Shown here: one piece after another, positions 1 through 5,283 of the stretch
Layout: every line of letters begins with the position of its first letter
Numbering within the stretch: position 1 is the stretch's first letter
Assembly (NCBI GenBank): GCA_902476475.1
Contig: CABSDO010000084.1
Coordinates: 1 to 8,458, forward strand
Origin: an uncultured Collinsella sp.
Lineage (GTDB): Bacteria; Actinomycetota; Coriobacteriia; Coriobacteriales; Coriobacteriaceae
Reading direction: 5' to 3'
DNA length: 8,458 nucleotides
Program-made: the position numbers and the translations under genes
The notes under the pieces: generated by a model
Seen by the model: the letters and a program-made list of their open reading frames with translations, nothing else
What the model was told of the DNA's origin: nothing
Databases searched by the model: none

Positions 1-1536
1 TTCCGTGCTACCGACCAGTGGTTTGTCTCGATGGACAAGACCGGTTTGCGCGAGCAGGCTGGCAAAGAGGTCCGCGAGAACGTCAAGTGGTATCCGGCCC
101 ACGCCGCCAACCGCATCGGCGCCATGGTCGAGCAGCGTCCCGACTGGTGCATCAGCCGTCAGCGCAACTGGGGCGTGCCTATCCCCAGCTACACCTGCGC
201 CGACTGCGGCGAGAAGGTCATGAACGACGCTACGCTCGACGCAGTCATCAAGCTCTTCCACGAGAAGGGCTCCGACGCCTGGTTCACCGACGCTCCCGAG
301 AGTTACCTGGGCGAGGCCTGCGTCTGCCCCAAGTGCGGCGGGCATCATCTCAAGGCAGATAAGGACATCCTCGACGTGTGGTGGGATTCCGGCGTCTCCT
401 GGAAGGCCGTCTGCGAGTACCGTCCCGAGCTGGAGTATCCGGCGGATGTGTACCTCGAGGGCTCCGACCAGCACCGCGGTTGGTTCCAGAGCTCGCTGCT
501 CACCTCGGTGGGTGCCAACGGCCATGCTCCGTACAAGGCGGTCGTCTCGCAGGGCTTCACGCTCGACGGTCAGGGCCGCAAGATGTCCAAGTCGCTCGGC
601 AACGTCATCGACCCCAACAAGGTCTGCGACGAGATGGGCGCTGACATCATTCGCCTGTGGGTCGCCTCGGTCGACACCAGCTCCGACGTTTCCATCGACC
701 ACGAGATTCTCGCCCGTACGTCTGATGCCTACCGTCGTTTCCGCAACACGCTGCGCTTCTTGCTCTCCGAGCTCGAGGGTCAGTTTGAGCCCGAGACCGA
801 CGGCGTCGCCTTTGCCGACCTGTTGCCGCTCGACAAGCTCATGGTTGCCCGTCTGACCCAGGTCCAGGCCGAGGTCGACGACGCTTACTCTTGCTACGAG
901 TTCCCGCGCGCTTACCGTGCGCTCTACGACTTCGTGGTTACCGAGCTCTCCAACGTGTATCTCGACGCCCTGAAGGACCGTCTGTACTGTGAGAAGCCCG
1001 GCTCGCTCGAGCGCCGCAGCGCCCAGACCGTGCTGGCCGAGCTCTTCTCGATGCTCATGCGCGACCTTCAGCCGATCCTGTCCTACACGGTTGACGAGGC
1101 CATGGCCTATGCGCCCGCCGGCTGCGTCGATCACCAGAAGTACGCCGCGCTGCTCGATTGGTACAAGTCGCCCATCACGTTCGACGAGGCCAATGAGTTT
1201 GAGGGCGTGCTCGAGGCTTCACTCGAGCTCCGTAGCGCCGTGACCAAGGCCCTTGAGGATGCCCGCTCCGCCGGTACCTTCACCAAAAGCCAGCAGGTCC
1301 GCGTCAAGGCGGTCGTTCCCGCCGAGATGTACGCGCTGCTGACCGGTGATAAGGCCGTCGACCTGGCCGAGTTCTACATCGTTTCCGATGTTGAGCTGAC
1401 CCAGGGCGAGGAACTCTCCGTTGCCATTGAAGCTGCCGAGGGCGAGTGCTGCGACCGTTGCTGGAACTACCGCACCACCGTTGGCGAGTACAACGGCCAC
1501 GCACATATCTGTAAGCGCTGCGCGAATGCCCTTTAA
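1..1536 (+). CDS. ileS: Isoleucyl-tRNA synthetase, C-terminal part (5' end outside window)
   Basis: This cytoplasmic enzyme attaches isoleucine to tRNA-Ile using ATP. The reading frame is open from base 1 (first residues FRATDQWFVSMD, a typical class I IleRS stretch) to the TAA at 1534-1536, giving 511 visible residues. Full-length bacterial IleRS is about 930, so the HIGH motif and most of the editing domain are missing. Visible in order: the ISRQRNWGVPIP block (about residues 50-62), a four-cysteine knuckle (C66/C69 and C109/C112), DVWWDSG, GSDQHRGWFQSS, the ATP-binding KMSKS loop at bases 580-594 (residues 194-198), the helical anticodon-binding domain (about 235-400), and a C-terminal zinc finger (C484/C487 and C504/C507). 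Codon choice is strongly biased, as expected for a highly expressed gene. An intrinsic terminator follows. The identification is secure. Confidence 0.98.
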   Translation, partial: FRATDQWFVSMDKTGLREQAGKEVRENVKWYPAHAANRIGAMVEQRPDWCISRQRNWGVPIPSYTCADCGEKVMNDATLDAVIKLFHEKGSDAWFTDAPESYLGEACVCPKCGGHHLKADKDILDVWWDSGVSWKAVCEYRPELEYPADVYLEGSDQHRGWFQSSLLTSVGANGHAPYKAVVSQGFTLDGQGRKMSKSLGNVIDPNKVCDEMGADIIRLWVASVDTSSDVSIDHEILARTSDAYRRFRNTLRFLLSELEGQFEPETDGVAFADLLPLDKLMVARLTQVQAEVDDAYSCYEFPRAYRALYDFVVTELSNVYLDALKDRLYCEKPGSLERRSAQTVLAELFSMLMRDLQPILSYTVDEAMAYAPAGCVDHQKYAALLDWYKSPITFDEANEFEGVLEASLELRSAVTKALEDARSAGTFTKSQQVRVKAVVPAEMYALLTGDKAVDLAEFYIVSDVELTQGEELSVAIEAAEGECCDRCWNYRTTVGEYNGHAHICKRCANAL

Positions 1537-1606
1537 GGCACGGTAACTCGGCATTTTTGTTATAGGGAGAATTTGGACGCCTTCGGCCCATTTGCTCCGC
1601 TGAATA

Positions 1607-1645
1607 AAAGCGGCATTCTGTTTTTCGGAATGCCGCTTTCTTTTT
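1607..1645 (+). terminator. Intrinsic terminator after ileS
   Basis: A perfect 12-bp inverted repeat is seen: AAAGCGGCATTC at 1607-1618 and its complement at 1628-1639, with a 9-base T-rich loop. It is followed by C and five Ts (1641-1645). This is a classic rho-independent terminator about 70 bases after the ileS stop. It suggests that ileS transcription ends here and that lspA-rluD needs its own promoter or some readthrough. Confidence 0.92.
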
Positions 1646-1700
1646 ATGCTGGTTATTTATCTGGCGTTAGCGAATATGTCGTGCGCTCTGCGTGTGGCAA

Positions 1701-1706
1701 TATAAG
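1701..1706 (+). promoter_or_regulatory. Candidate -10 box for lspA-rluD
   Basis: TATAAG matches the sigma-70 -10 consensus at 5 of 6 positions. It lies in the AT-rich stretch between the ileS terminator and lspA, where a promoter is expected. No good -35 element is visible 16-18 bases upstream (the bases there read near GTCGTG), so this is a weak call based mainly on position. Confidence 0.3.
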
Positions 1707-1712
1707 ATGGTT

Positions 1713-1731
1713 AATTGCGTTAAACGTAATT
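1713..1731 (+). repeat. 19-bp near-perfect palindrome before lspA
   Basis: AATTGCGTT (1713-1721), a central A, then AACGTAATT (1723-1731) form an inverted repeat with one mismatched pair out of nine. It lies just downstream of the TATAAG box and 26 bases before the preferred lspA start. A dimeric repressor could bind such a site. As RNA it could fold into an 8-bp stem containing a G-U pair with a 3-base loop. The symmetry is seen directly; a regulatory role is inference. Confidence 0.4.
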
Positions 1732-1746
1732 CAAGTTCTTGAAGGT

Positions 1747-1751
1747 AGGGG
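1747..1751 (+). promoter_or_regulatory. Ribosome binding site deciding the lspA start
   Basis: AGGGG at 1747-1751 sits 6 bases before TTG 1758, a good Shine-Dalgarno spacing. The next in-frame ATG (1776) has only a GGG at 1771-1773, about 2 bases away, which is too close to work well. This favours the TTG start. Confidence 0.6.
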
Positions 1752-1757
1752 ATTGAT

Positions 1758-2357
1758 TTGGGTCGTGCTGGGGATATGACGCCGCCTTTGCGTTGGCGGT
1801 TGGGTGTTGCTGGCGGGGTGGCGCTCGTTGTGCTGCTCGTTGACCAGTTGACCAAGCTTGCGGTTCGTGCCGTGGGCGATGCACTGCATGTGACCGTCAT
1901 CCCCGGCGTGATCGACTTCCTGTTTGTCCGTAATATCGGCGCTGCCTTTAGCATGGGCGAGGGGCATGGCATCGCGTTTGCCGTGCTGGCGCTGGCGGTC
2001 ATTGTCGCTATTGCCGTGTACCTCGTTCGTGCACCCCAGCTCGCCCATCTTGAGGTTGTGGGCATGGCGATGGTTGCGGGCGGTGCTATCGGCAACGCGA
2101 TCGATCGCCTGGCTTTTGGCTTTGTGACCGATTTTATTGCCACCACCTTCATCGACTTTCCCGTCTTTAACGTGGCCGATATCGGCATCACCGTAGGCGT
2201 TGTGCTTGCCCTCATCGGCTACATGTTCTTGAGCCCTGCGGCCCGCGAAGTCGATGCGACTGCCGAGCTCAATGCCCGTGATGAGGCCCGCGCCAAGCGC
2301 AAAGCCAAGCAGCGTGGGGAGCGTGCCCGCAAGATTCGCGAAAGGAATGAGCGTTAA
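1758..2357 (+). CDS. lspA: Lipoprotein signal peptidase (signal peptidase II)
   Basis: This integral membrane aspartyl protease cleaves the signal peptide from diacylglyceryl-modified prolipoproteins at the outer face of the cytoplasmic membrane. From TTG 1758 the product has 199 residues. Four membrane segments lie at about 13-33, 70-90, 97-117 and 138-158. Family motifs are present: DQLTK (29-33), NIGAAFS (59-65), GGAIGNAIDRL with catalytic D116, and FPVFNVADIGI with catalytic D141. The family is usually near 160 residues; here about 40 extra residues form a charged tail rich in Arg and Lys, ending RKIRERNER. If ATG 1776 is used instead, the protein loses six residues and no motif. Its stop shares one base with the rluD start (TAATG), so translation is probably coupled. 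Placement after ileS is common in bacteria. Confidence 0.96.
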   Translation: MGRAGDMTPPLRWRLGVAGGVALVVLLVDQLTKLAVRAVGDALHVTVIPGVIDFLFVRNIGAAFSMGEGHGIAFAVLALAVIVAIAVYLVRAPQLAHLEVVGMAMVAGGAIGNAIDRLAFGFVTDFIATTFIDFPVFNVADIGITVGVVLALIGYMFLSPAAREVDATAELNARDEARAKRKAKQRGERARKIRERNER

Positions 2358-3370
2358 TGGCCGACATCCATATTCTTGTTGCCGACGATTGCTCTGGCCA
2401 GCGTCTTGACGCCTTTCTGGGTGCCAACGACGGCTGCCCCACGCGCTCCGCTTGCGCGCATCTGATCGAGGGCGGCGCCGTAATCGTGAACGGCGAGACC
2501 TGCCTATCAAAAAAATATGCTGTGCGCTCCGGTGACCGCATCTCGGTCGACCTGCCCGAGCCGCATGATCCCACTGATGTGATTCCCGAGGCCATCCCCC
2601 TCGATATCCGTTACGAGGACGACTGCCTCATCGTGCTCTCCAAGCAGCGCGGCCTGGTGTGCCATCCCGCCCATGGCCACGAGAGCGGCACGCTTGCGAA
2701 CGCTCTGGTCTACCACTGCGGCATTGACCATCTGGGTACCGTGCAGGGCGAGGACCGCCCCGGCATCGTGCATCGTTTGGATCGCGATACCTCGGGCCTC
2801 ATGCTTGCGGCAAAAGACGACGACACGCAGCGCGCACTCCAAAATCTCATTCGCACGCGCACGCTCGATCGTCGCTATATCACGCTCGTTCACGGACATA
2901 TCGCTATGGATGAGGGCACCATTAACACCGGCATTGCCCGTTCTACGCGTGACCGTGTCAAGATGGCGGTTTCGGACGATCCTTTCGCGCGCCAGGCCAT
3001 TACGACCTTTAAGGTCCTCGAGCGCTTCGATTCCACGCGTTTTGACGATGGTTATACGCTCGTTGAGTGCCATCTGTTTACCGGTCGCACGCACCAGATT
3101 CGCGTGCATATGCGTCATATCAACCACGCCTGCGTGGGCGATCCGCTCTACGGCAAGTGCGATGCACGCGCCGATCAGGGTTTGACCAGGCAATTCCTTC
3201 ATTCCTGGCGTGTTGCATTCGACCATCCCGTGACGGGGGAGCGCATTGAGTGCCGTGATGAGCTGCCGTGGGATCTCGCCGCCGTTCTGGATGACCTAGC
3301 CCCGCGCTCGCTCGGCCGCACTGCCGCCGGCGACGAAATCGTTCCGCAGCTCGGTCTGCTCGAACCCTAA
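2357..3370 (+). CDS. rluD: RluD-type 23S rRNA pseudouridine synthase (RluA family)
   Basis: The enzyme converts specific uridines in RNA, most likely large-subunit rRNA, to pseudouridine during ribosome assembly in the cytoplasm. The 337 residues comprise an N-terminal S4-like RNA-binding domain (about 14-65, including QRLDAFL and IEGGAVIVNG) and a catalytic domain. The latter carries the HRLDRDTSG motif, with the expected nucleophile D142 of HRLD. Other family blocks are GRTHQIRVHM (243-252) and GDPLYG (261-266). Start ATG 2357 overlaps the lspA stop; AAAGGA at 2341-2346 inside lspA can serve as ribosome binding site. The family assignment is firm. The exact target uridines (RluD as opposed to RluC or another paralogue) are inferred from length, S4 domain and synteny. 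A run of seven As (2509-2515) lies within the S4 domain; the frame stays intact. Confidence 0.93.
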   Translation: MADIHILVADDCSGQRLDAFLGANDGCPTRSACAHLIEGGAVIVNGETCLSKKYAVRSGDRISVDLPEPHDPTDVIPEAIPLDIRYEDDCLIVLSKQRGLVCHPAHGHESGTLANALVYHCGIDHLGTVQGEDRPGIVHRLDRDTSGLMLAAKDDDTQRALQNLIRTRTLDRRYITLVHGHIAMDEGTINTGIARSTRDRVKMAVSDDPFARQAITTFKVLERFDSTRFDDGYTLVECHLFTGRTHQIRVHMRHINHACVGDPLYGKCDARADQGLTRQFLHSWRVAFDHPVTGERIECRDELPWDLAAVLDDLAPRSLGRTAAGDEIVPQLGLLEP

Positions 3371-3388
3371 CCAGTATTAGGTGGTTTC

Positions 3389-3415
3389 TTGAACTCGGTT
3401 AGCCTACGGTAAGAT
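3389..3415 (+). promoter_or_regulatory. Candidate promoter of the glycosyltransferase gene
   Basis: TTGAAC (3389-3394, 4 of 6 matches to TTGACA) and TAAGAT (3410-3415, 4 of 6 matches to TATAAT) are separated by 15 bases, shorter than the usual 17. Together they lie about 40 bases before the start codon in the only substantial gap between rluD and this gene. The position is plausible but the match is weak. Confidence 0.35.
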
Positions 3416-3452
3416 ATACGGTTGTTTACGTAACGCGTTCCTGGGAGCCTGC

Positions 3453-4748
3453 ATGCTCGCCTTTTTACAAACCAACACGCCCATCGTGATCTTCAACCAG
3501 ATTGTCGTCACGCTGCTCACGGTCTGCTTTCTGTACCAGGTGGTCTTCTTTGTCATCGGTGCTCTTCGTGGCGAGGTCGCGCCTCCCAAGGCCAAAAAAC
3601 TCCACCGCTATGCCTTCTTTATCGCGGCGCATAACGAGGAGGCCGTGATCGCCAACCTCGTTCGCTCCATCAAGGACCAGGATTATCCGTCCGAGCTTAT
3701 CGAGGTCTTTGTGGTCGCCGATGCCTGCACCGACAACACGGCACAGCTTGCGCGCGAGGCGGGCGCCATTGTCTATGAGCGCAACGACCTTGCCCGCAAG
3801 GGTAAGAGCTGGGTCATGGACTTTGGTTTCGACCGTATCCTTAACGAGTATCCGGATATGTTTGAGGGCTACTTTATCTTCGATGCCGACAACGTTATCT
3901 CCCGCGATTACGTCTCCAAGATGAACGATGCCTTTGACCAGGGCTTCCATGTGGTCACGAGCTATCGTAACTCCAAGAATTTTGGCAGCTCGTGGATCTC
4001 GGCAGCTAATGCTACTTGGTACCTGCGCGAGGCGCGCTTTCTCAATAACGCGCGCAACATCTGCAAGACTTCTTGCGCTGTCTCTGGTTCGGGCTACCTC
4101 ATCTCCGCCAGCGTTATCGAGGGCATGCACGGTTGGCAGTTCCATACGCTGACCGAGGATATTCAGTTCACCACGTTCTGCGCCATTCACGGCATTCGCA
4201 TCGGTTATGCGCCTGCGGAGTTCTTTGACGAGCAACCCGTGACGTTCAAGGCATCCTGGAAGCAGCGTATGCGCTGGACCAAGGGCTTCTACCAGGTCTT
4301 TTTTACCTATGGCAAGCATCTTGTCAAATCGACGTTCCGCTATCATCGCTTTGCCGCGTACGACATGTTTATGACCATCGCTCCGGGCATGCTGCTGTCC
4401 CTGATCTCCATGCTCGCCAACGCGACGTTCCTGATCGTGGGCGGTCTTTCGCATGGTTTCTTGGCTACCGAAGTCGAGATGCAGGCGTGCGCCGCTTCGC
4501 TCATTATGACCTTCGCCATGATGTATCAGACGTTCTTTATCCTGGCGCTGCTCACGACTATCTTTGAGTACAAGCACATTCACTGCGCGCAAAAGTGGCG
4601 TCTGGTGACTAACCTGTTTACCTTCCCGATCTTTATGTTCAGCTATATCCCCATCACGGTGGCTGCGCTGTTCCTAAAGGTCGACTGGGTGCCGACGCAG
4701 CACGCCGTCAACGTCACCCTCGACGAGGTCATGCAAGGCGCCAAATAA
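3453..4748 (+). CDS. Membrane glycosyltransferase, family 2 (processive type)
   Basis: This is a GT2 (GT-A fold) enzyme that should transfer sugar from a nucleotide-sugar at the inner face of the membrane. Of its 431 residues, an N-terminal membrane segment (about 11-38) precedes the cytoplasmic catalytic domain (about 52-295). That domain has FFIAAHNEE (55-63), VVADACTDN with D90 (87-95), the metal-binding DAD triad (144-146), the TED motif (234-236) and QRMRW, a Q-x-x-R-W signature (271-275). Three more membrane segments follow at about 305-332, 346-371 and 386-408. TED plus QxxRW is the signature of processive synthases such as those of cellulose, hyaluronan and poly-N-acetylglucosamine, so an envelope or exopolysaccharide role is inferred. 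Sugar and product cannot be told: no polymerase partner, deacetylase or export gene is nearby. GGGAG (3443-3447) lies 5 bases before ATG 3453. The gene appears monocistronic. Confidence 0.93.
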   Translation: MLAFLQTNTPIVIFNQIVVTLLTVCFLYQVVFFVIGALRGEVAPPKAKKLHRYAFFIAAHNEEAVIANLVRSIKDQDYPSELIEVFVVADACTDNTAQLAREAGAIVYERNDLARKGKSWVMDFGFDRILNEYPDMFEGYFIFDADNVISRDYVSKMNDAFDQGFHVVTSYRNSKNFGSSWISAANATWYLREARFLNNARNICKTSCAVSGSGYLISASVIEGMHGWQFHTLTEDIQFTTFCAIHGIRIGYAPAEFFDEQPVTFKASWKQRMRWTKGFYQVFFTYGKHLVKSTFRYHRFAAYDMFMTIAPGMLLSLISMLANATFLIVGGLSHGFLATEVEMQACAASLIMTFAMMYQTFFILALLTTIFEYKHIHCAQKWRLVTNLFTFPIFMFSYIPITVAALFLKVDWVPTQHAVNVTLDEVMQGAK

Positions 4749-4798
4749 CCACCAACAAAACCTCCGCAAAGGGGACAGGTACCTTTGTGGTGGTTTTT
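4747..4798 (+). terminator. Terminator hairpin starting in the glycosyltransferase stop codon
   Basis: AACCACCA (4747-4754) pairs perfectly with TGGTGGTT (4788-4795), and the T-run 4794-4798 follows. Shifting the pairing around one bulged A extends the stem with ACAAA (4755-4759) against TTTGT (4784-4788). The left arm starts inside the TAA stop codon. The loop is unusually long (about 24-33 bases) and contains its own partly self-complementary sequence, including the 8-bp palindrome AGGTACCT (4777-4784). It is probably a rho-independent terminator, with the odd loop noted separately. Confidence 0.72.
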
Positions 4799-4818
4799 GC
4801 TTTTGAGCAGCTGTTCAT

Positions 4819-4822
4819 GGAG
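4819..4822 (+). promoter_or_regulatory. Ribosome binding site deciding the A24 peptidase start
   Basis: GGAG at 4819-4822 lies 7 bases before ATG 4830. An upstream in-frame TTG at 4785 would add 15 residues, but it falls inside the terminator hairpin and has no comparable site. ATG 4830 is therefore preferred. Confidence 0.7.
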
Positions 4823-4829
4823 ATGCACG

Positions 4830-5252
4830 ATGTTCTACATCCCATTTTGGATCTGCGCCTTTGCCGGCGTGGCCATTGATGCCCGAGAGCGACGGTTTCC
4901 CAATGGGCTTGCCGGCGCATGTGCCGTGGCGGCGTTGGCGGGTGTTTGGCTCGACCTCGGTTTGAACACAGCGCTTGACCACGCGGGTCTTGCCGTCATC
5001 GTGTATCTTGCTCTCGTGCTGACTGAGTCCCTCTGGCGTCGTCTTCGCCAAATCCCGGGCATCGGCATGGGGGATGCCAAGGCGCTCTTCGCGCTTTGCA
5101 CGCTCGACCCTATGGGTGGCATCGTGGCATTTGCCGTCGCACTCCTGGCCCTGGCCCTCTCCTGCCTCTTCACAAAATCGCGCTCCCTGCCATTGCTCCC
5201 GTTTTTAGTGCCGATTTTTGCCATAATCGAGGTCGTGGGTTGCACATTGTAA
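4830..5252 (+). CDS. Prepilin peptidase-like membrane protease (A24 family)
   Basis: A24 proteases are membrane aspartyl enzymes that cleave the leader of type IV pilin-like or related precursor proteins at the cytoplasmic side. The 140-residue product is nearly all hydrophobic, with membrane segments at about 1-16, 25-45, 52-68, 95-113 and 119-138. Both catalytic aspartate contexts are present: D17 in AIDARERRFPN and D82 in the GxGD motif GIGMGDAKALFAL (77-89). The N-terminal cysteine-rich methyltransferase domain of full-size PilD is absent, as in short archaeal-like and Tad/Flp-type peptidases. No pilin, secretion ATPase or pilus assembly gene is in the window, so the substrate is unknown. 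It lies 31 bases before the dGTPase gene and is probably cotranscribed with it. A non-pilin substrate remains possible. Confidence 0.82.
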   Translation: MFYIPFWICAFAGVAIDARERRFPNGLAGACAVAALAGVWLDLGLNTALDHAGLAVIVYLALVLTESLWRRLRQIPGIGMGDAKALFALCTLDPMGGIVAFAVALLALALSCLFTKSRSLPLLPFLVPIFAIIEVVGCTL

Positions 5253-5260
5253 CCGATTGC

Positions 5261-5283
5261 GCATCCTTCTTAAGGAGCATGCC
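5261..5283 (+). promoter_or_regulatory. Ribosome binding site of dgt, partly within a possible hairpin
   Basis: AAGGAG (5272-5277) is 6 bases before ATG 5284 and fixes this start over the in-frame TTG at 5257, which has no ribosome binding site. TCCTT (5264-5268) is complementary to AAGGA (5272-5276) across a 3-base loop. GCA (5261-5263) can further pair with TGC (5280-5282) past a 3-base bulge. The fold would cover the ribosome binding site. Its short stem makes strong regulation uncertain. Confidence 0.55.

Noticed and set aside
1573..1779. A 68-codon + strand frame starting at TTG after a good AGGGAG site, ending inside lspA
   Set aside because: It runs through the strong ileS terminator and the AT-rich leader, has no recognisable protein character, and its path is explained by the noncoding features. 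A leader peptide for lspA cannot be excluded, but nothing supports it beyond the ribosome-site-like bases.
1731..2510. A 259-codon open frame on the - strand
   Set aside because: It is antisense to lspA and the start of rluD, is low-complexity and charged, and has no family signature.
3366..3390. CCTAA/TTAGG hairpin at the rluD stop as a terminator
   Set aside because: The stem has only 5 bp and the following GTGGTTTCTT is a poor T-run, so it falls short of a credible intrinsic terminator.
3465..4592. A 375-codon open frame on the - strand
   Set aside because: It lies entirely opposite the glycosyltransferase gene, and its translation is Arg-, Asp- and His-rich with no motif. It is a by-product of GC-rich codon bias on the + strand.
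4785..4829. N-terminal extension of the A24 peptidase from TTG 4785
   Set aside because: The extension lies in the terminator hairpin, lacks a ribosome binding site, and ATG 4830 has a good GGAG.
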